Assembly: GCF_019924045.1 (NCBI RefSeq)
Contig: NZ_JAHXBN010000016.1
Coordinates: 62,001 to 126,000, forward strand
Origin: Dyadobacter fermentans
GTDB taxonomy: Bacteria; Bacteroidota; Bacteroidia; Cytophagales; Spirosomataceae
Length of the DNA: 64,000 bases
Reading direction: 5' to 3'
This document shows, one piece after another, positions 35,187 to 43,472 of this stretch; within the stretch, counting starts at the first letter, position 1, and every line of letters starts with the position of its first letter. The notes beneath the pieces are model-generated. The model was not told the DNA's origin. It made no database searches and was given only the letters and a program-made list of their open reading frames with translations. The position numbers were made by a program, and so were the translations under genes.

Positions 35187-36581
35187 TTAGATCAGCTTTT
35201 CGAAGATGCCCGGCGCCAGACCGAACAGGATCGTAAGGAATGTAGCCAATACCAGGATGATCTGGTAAAAAGGAGCAACACGGATCTTAACAGTATCTCC
35301 TTCTTTGAAATAGGAAGAAATAATCACACGGAAATAGTAGTAAATACCGACGGTCGACATCAGAACGGCGATGACGGTGATCCACATAATACCACGCTCT
35401 GCAGCGCTGGTGAAGATGAAGAATTTACCCCAGAACCCGGCTGTGAGCGGAATACCGGCCAATGAAAGCATGGACACAGCCAGCACGAAAGCGAGCAACG
35501 GGTTTTGTTTTGCCAAGCCATTGAATGCTTCGTAGCGTTCGTTGGGCTGTCCTTCGATCGTTTTCTCCTTTGAAACGAGCATCAGCACACCAAATGCGGC
35601 GATGGTCGACAAGGAATAGGCGAGTGAGTAAAAGATAATGGCGTTTTGAGTCGGCTTGCTCAGGGCTGTCAGCGCGATCAGCAAGTAGCCTGCGTGCGAG
35701 ATACCCGAGTAGGCAAGCATTCTTTTAAAGCTGTTCTGGCTGGTAGCGCCGATGTTGCCCACGAGCAGTGTCAGTACCGCAATGGCCGCGATCACAATCC
35801 ACCAGAAGTTGTATATAGCAAAAGTGTGGTTCAGCAAACGGAAGAGCGCGGCAAATCCGGCGGTTTTCACGATCGTCGACATGAATGTAGTGAAGATCGT
35901 GGGGGCACCTTCGTACACATCCGGCGTCCAGAAATGGAATGGGGCGGCCGATACTTTGAAAAGCATACCGATCAGCAGCAGCAGCAAGCCCGCATAGAAA
36001 ATGTACGATTGCGAAGCGGCAGCCATATTCGAGGCGAAACCCTGGATGGCGACCAGCTGGAAAGAACCGGTTGCGCCGTACAGCAACGTCATACCGAAAA
36101 GCATGAAGCCGGTTGCAAATGCACCCATCAGGAAATATTTCAATGCGGCTTCGTTCGAGCGTAGGTTACGCTTGTTGCTTCCTGTGAGTACATACATGGC
36201 CACGGAAAGGATTTCTACGCCGATGAAAAGCATGATCAGATGGTCGAAGCCGATCATCATGATGGCGCCCACGAGAGAGAAAAGCATCAACCCATAATAT
36301 TCAGCCGGCTCGGCATCCGCATTGTCCTGGAAACCACCCGAAATCGCGACGATCATGAATGCCGAAATCAGCACGATCCCGTTGAATGCGAGCGTTAGGT
36401 TATCGACGCGGAGCATGTCGTAGAAGTACAAAAACGGCCCTTTGCCCCAATCGACGAAGTTGCTTCCCAGCGCGATGGCCAGGAAAAGCAGGGTGGATGG
36501 CAGGAGGATGTTCTTGGATTTCGAAAAGCCCAGAAAAAGCGTTACTACTCCAAAAACCGACAACAATATAATGGGATACAT
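35187..36581 (-). CDS. nuoN: NADH-quinone oxidoreductase subunit N
   Basis: NuoN is a proton-pumping membrane subunit of respiratory complex I. The 464-residue protein is highly hydrophobic with about 14 membrane segments and the antiporter-like core: the conserved Glu in GVEILSVAMYVL near residue 120, Lys in FKVSAAPFHFWTPDVYEG near 215, and KRMLAYSGISHAGY near 285. It is the last gene of a nuoK-L-M-N unit, 9 bp after nuoM. Confidence 0.95.
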   Translation of the reverse strand: MYPIILLSVFGVVTLFLGFSKSKNILLPSTLLFLAIALGSNFVDWGKGPFLYFYDMLRVDNLTLAFNGIVLISAFMIVAISGGFQDNADAEPAEYYGLMLFSLVGAIMMIGFDHLIMLFIGVEILSVAMYVLTGSNKRNLRSNEAALKYFLMGAFATGFMLFGMTLLYGATGSFQLVAIQGFASNMAAASQSYIFYAGLLLLLIGMLFKVSAAPFHFWTPDVYEGAPTIFTTFMSTIVKTAGFAALFRLLNHTFAIYNFWWIVIAAIAVLTLLVGNIGATSQNSFKRMLAYSGISHAGYLLIALTALSKPTQNAIIFYSLAYSLSTIAAFGVLMLVSKEKTIEGQPNERYEAFNGLAKQNPLLAFVLAVSMLSLAGIPLTAGFWGKFFIFTSAAERGIMWITVIAVLMSTVGIYYYFRVIISSYFKEGDTVKIRVAPFYQIILVLATFLTILFGLAPGIFEKLI

Positions 36582-36590
36582 ATTCTTAAC

Positions 36591-38039
36591 TTAGTTATTG
36601 ACCAGTTGCAATAGTTGGTTTACAGCAGGCTCTGTTATTTTCAGGAATGTGCTTGGGTAAATACCGATCCAGAATACCATCACGATCAGCGGCAGCAGTA
36701 CGGCTCGCTCGCTGGCGGTCAGGTCCTGGAAGCCTTCCACCCATTTCGATTTCGGCCCGAACATGGATTTCTGGAAAAGACGAAGCATGTACACCGAACC
36801 GAGAATGATCGTTAGACCAGCTACGGCACCGAGCCAGCCTTTGTATTGGAATACACTTGAAAGCAACAGGAATTCACCCACAAAACCGTTGGTAAGCGGC
36901 AATGCAACGCTTCCGAGCAGCAACACCATAAAATACACGCTTAAATGCGGCGTGCTTTGGGTAATGCCTCCCAGCTGGTCGAGGTAGCGGGTTTTGGTTC
37001 TTGAATAAATGATGTCGACGATGAAGAAGAGGCCGATTACGTTGATACCGTGTGCGAGCATCTGGATCAATGCGCCTTGCAAGCCATTCAATGAAGACGA
37101 GAATACGCCGGCGGCCATCAATCCCACGTGCGCGAAAGACGAGTAGGCGATGAGCGTTTTCATGTCGCTCTGCTGGATCGCGATGATGGAACCGTAAATG
37201 ATACCGATCACCGAAAGGATCATCGCCAGGAAGCCCCATTGCTCCATCCCCAGCGGCACGATCGGCAGCAACAGGCGGATGAGACCGTAAACCCCCATTT
37301 TAAGCATAATACCCGACAGAAGCATCGTAGCCGCGGTAGGCGACTCGGTGTAGGTGTCAGGCTGCCAGGTATGGAAGGGGAAAAGCGGCATTTTGATGGC
37401 AAATGCAATGAAGAATGCCCAGAACACGTAGCCTTGTGCCGTGGGGCTCAGTTGCAGTTGGTAGAATGCTGCTATTTCAGAGGTATGCGCGCCCGGTGTC
37501 TGGTAATAAAGGTAAACCAGCGCCACGAACATGAACAAGCTTCCGAAGATCGTGTAGATGAAGAATTTGAATGTAACCTTAATGCGGTTCTCTCCGCCCC
37601 AGATCGCCGCAAGGAAGTAAACGGGGATCAAAGCAGCTTCGAAGAACAAGTAGAAAAGGAATGCATCAGTAGCTGTAAAAACGCCGATCAGCGCCGCTTC
37701 CATAAAAAGGATCAGCGAATAGAATGCCGCGGGGTTTTTGTACTCGTTTTTAAATGCCGAAAGGATGATCAGCGGAGTCAGGAAGGTGGTAAGCAATACC
37801 AGAAGCATGCTGATACCGTCAATGCCGGCAGCGAAGGAAATGCCTCCGGACGCTACCCAGGCATATTTGAATCCAAACTGGGAACCCGCCGCAGGGTCAA
37901 ATTGCAGCCAGGTGAAAACAGCGACGCCCAACGATGCGAGGCCACCAACCAGCGCGAGCTGCTTCGCCATGCGTTCGCCGGCCAGGAGGGTGATAACGCC
38001 TGCCGCTATCGGTAAAAGTATTAAAAGAAGAGTAAGCAT
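36591..38039 (-). CDS. nuoM: NADH-quinone oxidoreductase subunit M
   Basis: NuoM is an antiporter-like proton-pumping subunit of complex I. The 482-residue membrane protein shows AGIDGISMLLVLLTTFL near residue 72, FYLFFEAALIPVYFLAAIWGG near 128 with the conserved Glu, KMPLFPFHTWQPDTYTESPTA near 213, and SDMKTLIAYSSFAHVGLMAAG near 293. Length and motifs are normal. It is followed by nuoN and preceded by nuoL after 54 bp. Confidence 0.96.
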   Translation of the reverse strand: MLTLLLILLPIAAGVITLLAGERMAKQLALVGGLASLGVAVFTWLQFDPAAGSQFGFKYAWVASGGISFAAGIDGISMLLVLLTTFLTPLIILSAFKNEYKNPAAFYSLILFMEAALIGVFTATDAFLFYLFFEAALIPVYFLAAIWGGENRIKVTFKFFIYTIFGSLFMFVALVYLYYQTPGAHTSEIAAFYQLQLSPTAQGYVFWAFFIAFAIKMPLFPFHTWQPDTYTESPTAATMLLSGIMLKMGVYGLIRLLLPIVPLGMEQWGFLAMILSVIGIIYGSIIAIQQSDMKTLIAYSSFAHVGLMAAGVFSSSLNGLQGALIQMLAHGINVIGLFFIVDIIYSRTKTRYLDQLGGITQSTPHLSVYFMVLLLGSVALPLTNGFVGEFLLLSSVFQYKGWLGAVAGLTIILGSVYMLRLFQKSMFGPKSKWVEGFQDLTASERAVLLPLIVMVFWIGIYPSTFLKITEPAVNQLLQLVNN

Positions 38040-38093
38040 ATTTTCAAGTCGACGGTCCGAGACTAATAGGAAACGGATTGATGGATGATCGGA

Positions 38094-40013
38094 TCAGAGT
38101 AACAGCTTCCAGAATAATATGACCACAATGCCGATTACCATCGCGAACACGTATTCGCCGGTTGAACCGGTTTGTGTTTTTCTCAACAGTTTGGCACCCA
38201 GGCTCACGAGTTTTACGAATGCATCGATAATCAGGTCGATGAAGATCTCGCCGAAGCTGTACAGGATGTTGGACAGTGTTTTAATCGGTTTCACAAATAC
38301 GGCATCATACAGCTCGTCGACATAGTATTTGTTATAAACCGCACGCTGCAAGCCTGATTTTTCTTCGGAATCCGGGGCTGGTACCGCGCCTTTTTGCACA
38401 TACATGACATAAGCAACAATCGCAGAAATCAATGCAGCGGCCACTGAAATCGCCATTAGCATATATTCTTCGGAATGTGAAAGGGAAGTATGCTCAAATG
38501 CGGCGGGGTTTGCTGTTTTGGCCAGATCATACAATGGGCTCATAAACTGCGCCAGCTGATGCGAGCCGTGCAATGCTTCGGGAACACCGATGAAACCACC
38601 CACAGCCGAAAGAATGGCGAGGATAATCAACGGAATGGTCATGGAAGCCGGTGATTCGTGCAAATGGTGCTCCTGTTCATGCGTACCGCGGAAGGTTCCG
38701 AAGAATGTGAGGAACAGCAGGCGGAACATGTAGAAGGAAGTCATGATCGAGCCTAACAGACCGATTACCCACAGGATTTTGTTGTGCTCAAAAACATGCG
38801 CAAGGATTTCATCTTTGGAGAAGAAACCTGCAAAAAATGGTAAACCGGAGATCGCCCAGGTGCCAATGGCAAATGTTATGAAGGTAACAGGCAATTTCTT
38901 TCTCAAACCACCCATTGAACGGATATCCTGTTCGTCAGACATGGCGTGGATCACGCTACCGGCGCCGAGGAAGAGCAATGCTTTGAAGAATGCGTGGGTG
39001 ATGACGTGGAACATCGAAGCCGAATAGGCCATTGCACCCAGACCCATGAACATATAACCTAGCTGACTCACGGTAGAGTAGGCCAGTACTTTCTTGATAT
39101 CGTTTTGCAAAAGGCCGATCGAAGCAGCAAACAACGCGGTAGCACCACCGATAATACCCACGATTTCGAGTGTCGAAGGCGCCAGCGAATAGAGCACGTT
39201 AGAGCGGATCACCATGTAAATACCTGCGGTAACCATTGTTGCCGCGTGGATCAGGGCTGAAACCGGGGTAGGACCAGCCATCGCATCAGGCAACCAGGTG
39301 TATAATGGGATCTGGGCCGATTTACCCATGGCACCTACAAAGAGGAACAAGGTAATGGTAATAATCACCGGATCGCCTACCTGAAAGCCCGCAGCAGCTT
39401 TGCTGAAAACCTCCGAATATTCAACCGAACCGAATGTAGCGATGATCGTGAAGATACCTAGCAGGAAGCCAAGGTCACCTACACGGTTCATAATGAATGC
39501 TTTGCGGGCTGCATTGTTGTAGTTGGTGTTCTTGTTCCAGAAGCCGATGAGCAGGTAAGAGCAAAGTCCCACACCTTCCCAGCCGATGAACATGATCACG
39601 TAGTTCGAGCCCAGCACCAGCAGGAGCATGAAGAATAAAAAGAGGTTCAGGTAAGCGAAAAACTTGCCGAAACCCGAATCGTGGTGCATGTAGCCGATCG
39701 AATAAATGTGGATCAGCGAGCCTACACCGGTGATGATCATCAGCATCAACAACGACAATTGGTCAACCTGGAACGAGAACGGGATGTTTAGGTCACCAAC
39801 CGTGATCCAGTCGAAAAGCGGTACGATGAAAGGCTGGCTGCCGGAAGCAACGAATGCATTGAACGTCATGACCGACAGCACGAAGCTGGCAACAACCGCC
39901 AACGTTCCGATAATGCCGACTGCGCCTTTGGGAATATTAGGGAATCCGATTCCGTTGATCAGAAAGCCGGCGAGCGGCAGCAGCGGAATCAGGATGAGTA
40001 ATGATGCAGACAT
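38094..40013 (-). CDS. nuoL: NADH-quinone oxidoreductase subunit L
   Basis: NuoL is the distal antiporter-like subunit with the long lateral helix. The 639-residue protein has GWEGVGLCSYLLIGFW near residue 143, QIPLYTWLPDAMAGPTPVSALIHAATMVTAG near 235 and KKVLAYSTVSQLGYMF near 310. A hydrophilic Pro-Ala-Asp stretch near 545 precedes the C-terminal amphipathic and anchor helices. The gene is complete and lies 53 bp after nuoK. Confidence 0.96.
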   Translation of the reverse strand: MSASLLILIPLLPLAGFLINGIGFPNIPKGAVGIIGTLAVVASFVLSVMTFNAFVASGSQPFIVPLFDWITVGDLNIPFSFQVDQLSLLMLMIITGVGSLIHIYSIGYMHHDSGFGKFFAYLNLFLFFMLLLVLGSNYVIMFIGWEGVGLCSYLLIGFWNKNTNYNNAARKAFIMNRVGDLGFLLGIFTIIATFGSVEYSEVFSKAAAGFQVGDPVIITITLFLFVGAMGKSAQIPLYTWLPDAMAGPTPVSALIHAATMVTAGIYMVIRSNVLYSLAPSTLEIVGIIGGATALFAASIGLLQNDIKKVLAYSTVSQLGYMFMGLGAMAYSASMFHVITHAFFKALLFLGAGSVIHAMSDEQDIRSMGGLRKKLPVTFITFAIGTWAISGLPFFAGFFSKDEILAHVFEHNKILWVIGLLGSIMTSFYMFRLLFLTFFGTFRGTHEQEHHLHESPASMTIPLIILAILSAVGGFIGVPEALHGSHQLAQFMSPLYDLAKTANPAAFEHTSLSHSEEYMLMAISVAAALISAIVAYVMYVQKGAVPAPDSEEKSGLQRAVYNKYYVDELYDAVFVKPIKTLSNILYSFGEIFIDLIIDAFVKLVSLGAKLLRKTQTGSTGEYVFAMVIGIVVILFWKLLL

Positions 40014-40066
40014 GTCTATTTTTTAATCTTTAATCTCTTGATTGTGTACCGGTTACGTGCCGATAA

Positions 40067-40420
40067 TTACCATTTCAGCTTGTTCAGGAACCCGATGTCC
40101 GTATTTCTGGTGTTACGGTAAATCATTACGATAATGGCCAATCCGACGGCCACTTCGGCGGCGGCTACGGCCATAATGAAGAATACGAAAACCTGTGCGG
40201 AAGGATCGGACCGGTAGGAAGAGAATGCGATCAGCAGCAGGTTAGCGGCGTTCAGCATCAATTCAATCGACATAAATATGATAATGGCGTTCCTGCGTGT
40301 AAGCACGCCGATAATGCCGATCACAAATAGTAAGGTGCTGAGAATTAGGTAGCTTTGAAGTGGGATATGTTGAATAACCGCTGGTATGTTAACCTCTGGC
40401 ATCATAGGGTTTGGGATCAT
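40067..40420 (-). CDS. nuoK: NADH-quinone oxidoreductase subunit K
   Basis: NuoK is a small three-helix subunit next to the antiporter-like chain. The 117-residue protein has the conserved Glu residues in FMSIELMLNAANLLL and AAAEVAVGLAIIV. An N-terminal stretch of about 17 residues (PEVNIPAVIQHIPLQ) precedes the first helix. Possible starts are 40420 or the ATGs at 40405/40402. It is the first gene of the local nuo unit: nuoJ does not precede it. Confidence 0.93.
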   Translation of the reverse strand: MIPNPMMPEVNIPAVIQHIPLQSYLILSTLLFVIGIIGVLTRRNAIIIFMSIELMLNAANLLLIAFSSYRSDPSAQVFVFFIMAVAAAEVAVGLAIIVMIYRNTRNTDIGFLNKLKW

Positions 40421-40474
40421 AGCAGGTTTACCTAATGGGATATCCGGTTAAAATAGTCAAAAATAGATTTCTGG

Positions 40475-40505
40475 CAAAAATAGACATAATTACTACTTAC
40501 TCAAA
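40475..40505 (-). promoter_or_regulatory. Promoter for nuoK-L-M-N
   Basis: On the minus strand TTTG (40505-40502), a 19-bp spacer and TATTTTTG (40482-40475) form an exact match to the Bacteroidota promoter TTTG-N19-TAnnTTTG. It lies about 55 bp upstream of the nuoK ATG. A second TATTTTTG occurs closer to the gene (about 40459-40466). Confidence 0.7.
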
Positions 40506-40522
40506 CCTGAGGTAAGATTATG

Positions 40523-41332
40523 TCAACGTTGGGTTAATCCCCTTAATTTAATCTCTGTCAATTTGCGTTTAGTGTCTAACGGAAACTCGCCTTTCATCAT
40601 CCAATCGAAAAACGAGGGTTCGTTTTTCAGGATGTCGGTGACGCGCTTGCCATTGTGCTTGCCAAAGTTGAATACTTCCTCGCCTTTGTCGTTAAATACC
40701 ATCCGACCTGCGAAATCCACGATTTTGGAGGCGGTGAGTTCATGCAATGCCGCGACATCATTTTTCACCGGCTCGGTTACCTTACCGTGCGAATCAGTAA
40801 TCGTAACGCCCTGATATTTTTCGATTTGTCCTTGGAGTACTTCGAATGTCGCGATAGTATCAGCCTCGGCGCTGTGGGCATTGTCGAGCGTTTTGCCGCA
40901 ATAGAATTTATAAGCAGCGCCCAGGTTACGGGGTTCCATCATGTGGTAAATGCGCTGTACATCCACCATTCGACGGTTTTTGATATCGAAATCCACTCCC
41001 ACACGCAGGAATTCCTCCACAAGCATCGGAATATCGAAACGGTTGCTGTTGAAACCCGCCAGGTCGCATCCTTCCAGAAAGGACGCCAGGTTTTTGGCAA
41101 TGCTTTTGAATGTGGGAGCATCCTTTACATCCTCGTCGTAAATGCCGTGTATGAGACTGCTTTCGAGCGGGATAGGCATTTCTGGATTGATCCGCCGCGT
41201 GCGGATCTCGGTTTCACCATTCACCAATGCTTTTACAACAGAAATCTCTACAATACGGTCGCGGACAATGTTTACTCCTGTTGTCTCAAGATCAAAAAAA
41301 GCAAGGGGCTTTTTGAGATGGAGGGTATGCAT
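40523..41332 (-). CDS. DnaQ-type 3'-5' exonuclease
   Basis: The 269-residue protein has a DEDDh exonuclease domain: FFDLETTGV near residue 13 (Asp and Glu), FNSNRFDIP near 97 (Asp), and HSAEADTIATFEVL near 153 (His and Asp). The C-terminal 80 residues (FNFGKHNGKRVTDIL..PSFFDWMMKGEF) form a small extra domain seen in exonuclease/PolC-like proteins of this phylum. It may be a proofreading or repair nuclease, since no polymerase domain is attached. Upstream lies the third GTCA array. Confidence 0.88.
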   Translation of the reverse strand: MHTLHLKKPLAFFDLETTGVNIVRDRIVEISVVKALVNGETEIRTRRINPEMPIPLESSLIHGIYDEDVKDAPTFKSIAKNLASFLEGCDLAGFNSNRFDIPMLVEEFLRVGVDFDIKNRRMVDVQRIYHMMEPRNLGAAYKFYCGKTLDNAHSAEADTIATFEVLQGQIEKYQGVTITDSHGKVTEPVKNDVAALHELTASKIVDFAGRMVFNDKGEEVFNFGKHNGKRVTDILKNEPSFFDWMMKGEFPLDTKRKLTEIKLRGLTQR

Positions 41333-41433
41333 GGGTTACTGAGGTTGATTTGGCACCGCGAAGTTAAGGTGAACCGCGTGATGGCACAAGGAATGGGCTT
41401 GTTTATACACATTATAAAGAAGGGGCATTTGTG

Positions 41434-41806
41434 GTCAGTAGGTTGTCAGGTGTTGTCAGGGGAGGCATGTATGGTCATGTTTAGTCAGAGTTGTCATGTA
41501 TGGTTAACGTGCGGCCGAGGGGGATTGGTTGAGAGACAAATGCCGCTAGGCATATAACATTGGTAGAACATCGGATCGGATCTTGCGTCACAAATGCCGT
41601 CAGGCATGCAACAACAATGCATTGCTGTTACATGCCTGACGGCATTTTCGAAATACCTCATTCGGGTACTGCTACCAACATTACATCGCTACGCGATTCT
41701 GGAATGGCCTGACGGCATTTGCTGACCACAAATGACCATACCTGACTATTCTTGACAACACCTGACGACTGCTGACTACCAATGACCACACTTGACCACT
41801 TCTGGC
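41434..41806. repeat. 10-bp-phased inverted GTCA/TGAC array (copy 3), interrupted by a nested element
   Basis: The left arm has GTCA at 41434, 41445, 41455, 41474, 41484 and 41493. The right arm has TGAC at 41723, 41733, 41743, 41753, 41763, 41773, 41783 and 41793, exactly 10 bp apart, running to within a few bases of the glpK stop. A palindromic element occupies the centre instead of the short loop seen at 1381 and 5191. Confidence 0.85.
41536..41721. repeat. REP/BIME-like nested palindromic element (copy A)
   Basis: The motif aaatgccgNNaggcat occurs at 41538-41553 and 41592-41607, and inverted at 41631-41646 and 41706-41720. The inner pair forms a 17-bp perfect stem (AAATGCCGTCAGGCATG) with further pairing in the loop (aacaacaatg against cattgctgtt). 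Between outer and inner motifs lie ATTGGTAG and CTACCAAC, also inverted, and TACATCGCTACGCGATT. It aligns closely with the element at 45905. Confidence 0.85.
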
Positions 41807-41807
41807 G

Positions 41808-43307
41808 TCAATCAATCCAGTCGTACGACTTGGTAACCGCCTTCTTCCAACCCTTATAGTACGCGTCTCGTTTTTCGGCTTGCATATCGGGGTTCCAGGT
41901 GTGGGCGATGGCCCAGTTTTTCTTCAAATCATCCGTGCTTTTCCAATATCCGACGGCCAGTCCGGCGGCATAGGCGGCTCCTAATGCGGTGGTTTCGGCC
42001 ACAGCTGGCGATACCACCTGGGTATTCAGAATATCGGATTGGAATTGCATTAAAAGTTGGTTGTGTACCATCCCACCATCTACGCGAAGGCTGGCGAGTT
42101 TGATTCCCGAATCCTGCTCCATGGCTTTGACCACGTCAGCCGTTTGATAGGCAGTGGCTTCGAGTACGGCGCGGGCAATATGTCCCTTGTTCACATAGCG
42201 CGTAAGGCCCGCTACCACACCACGTGCATCGTTGCGCCAGTAGGGTGCGTACAGGCCCGAGAATGCGGGTACGAAATAGGCGCCACCGTTATCTTCGACG
42301 GTTTGCGCGAGTGGTTCAATGTCGCTGCTGTTTTGGATCAAGCCAAGGTTGTCGCGCAGCCATTGCACGAGCGCACCGGTGACTGCTACGCTGCCTTCCA
42401 ATGCATATTGCACGGGCTGATCGCCGAATTTGTAGGAAATTGTGGTAAGCAGGCCGTTTTCAGACGTTTTCAGCTCGTTGCCCGTGTTCATCACAAGGAA
42501 GCAGCCGGTGCCGTAGGTATTCTTGGCCATGCCGGGTTCGAAGCAGGTTTGGCCTACCAATGCAGCGTGTTGGTCGCCGAGGTCGCCGGCAACGGGAACA
42601 CCGGGAAGTACTTCGTGGGTGGTGTAACCATATATTTCACTGCTGCTTTTGATGGCCGGCAGCATGATTTCAGGGATATTGTAAGCGGCGAGCATCGATT
42701 TGTCCCATTGCAGCGTCCGTAAATTCATGAGTTGCGTACGGCTGGCATTGGTGACGTCGGTCACGTGAATGCCACCCTGCGTACCGCCCGTGAGGTGCCA
42801 GATCAGGAAGGTATCCATGTTCCCGAATATTGCCTCGCCTTTTTCAGCGTCTTCCCGGATGCCGTCGACGTTTTCCAGCAGCCATTTCAGTTTTAAACCA
42901 CTGAAATAAGTCGAAACCGGCAGGCCGGTAATCTCACGAAACTGGTTGAGGCCGCCTTCCTTTTCATATTTCGCCACGAGCTCAGTGGTGCGCGTATCCT
43001 GCCACACCAATGCATTGTAATAGGGCTTGCCGGTGCGCTTATTCCACACCACCGTCGTTTCGCGCTGGTTGGTAATGCCCACAGCCGCAATGTCCGAAGC
43101 GTGTGCCGACACGTGAATGCGCGCCAAGGCGATCACTTCCAGGGTGTTTTTCCAGATTTCAGTCGGATTATGTTCCACCCAGCCCGGTTTCGGGTAAACC
43201 TGCTCATGTTCTTTTTGTCCTACCGAAACGATATTCCCCTGTTGGTTGAAAAGTATGCAGCGTGTGCTGGTCGTTCCCTGGTCAATGGCGGCAATGTATT
43301 TGGACAT
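41808..43307 (-). CDS. glpK: Glycerol kinase
   Basis: GlpK phosphorylates glycerol to glycerol 3-phosphate. The 499-residue FGGY-family kinase shows [14 protein letters not shown] at residue 7, [10 protein letters not shown] near 103, [13 protein letters not shown] near 242, [12 protein letters not shown] near 264, and [14 protein letters not shown] near 383, followed by [18 protein letters not shown]. No facilitator or dehydrogenase gene is adjacent. The gene has its own divergent promoter region shared with pbpC. Confidence 0.96.
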   Translation of the reverse strand: MSKYIAAIDQGTTSTRCILFNQQGNIVSVGQKEHEQVYPKPGWVEHNPTEIWKNTLEVIALARIHVSAHASDIAAVGITNQRETTVVWNKRTGKPYYNALVWQDTRTTELVAKYEKEGGLNQFREITGLPVSTYFSGLKLKWLLENVDGIREDAEKGEAIFGNMDTFLIWHLTGGTQGGIHVTDVTNASRTQLMNLRTLQWDKSMLAAYNIPEIMLPAIKSSSEIYGYTTHEVLPGVPVAGDLGDQHAALVGQTCFEPGMAKNTYGTGCFLVMNTGNELKTSENGLLTTISYKFGDQPVQYALEGSVAVTGALVQWLRDNLGLIQNSSDIEPLAQTVEDNGGAYFVPAFSGLYAPYWRNDARGVVAGLTRYVNKGHIARAVLEATAYQTADVVKAMEQDSGIKLASLRVDGGMVHNQLLMQFQSDILNTQVVSPAVAETTALGAAYAAGLAVGYWKSTDDLKKNWAIAHTWNPDMQAEKRDAYYKGWKKAVTKSYDWID

Positions 43308-43472
43308 AATGGTATTATGATTGATTTTATTTGTAGTAAAGCAAGTAAATAGGGAAAATTAACCGATCAGGACAAATACGCAGGCAATTTTATTGAACGG
43401 GGCACAGGAAAACCGCCCGACGGCGTTGGCTGTATTATATTGCACCCTAATCCGGTTAGCGCACATCCTCCC

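Larger units (their letters stand above)
41333..41807. other. 475-bp spacer between glpK and the exonuclease gene
   Basis: This gene-free stretch is filled by a composite repeat, described in the next two entries. Only about 100 bp next to the exonuclease start are non-repetitive and could hold its promoter. Confidence 0.6.

Noticed and set aside
37128..38015. 295-codon open frame on the plus strand opposite nuoM
   Set aside because: The product is extremely charged (Arg/Glu/His/Gln), which is the expected complement of a hydrophobic membrane protein gene. It is not a real gene.
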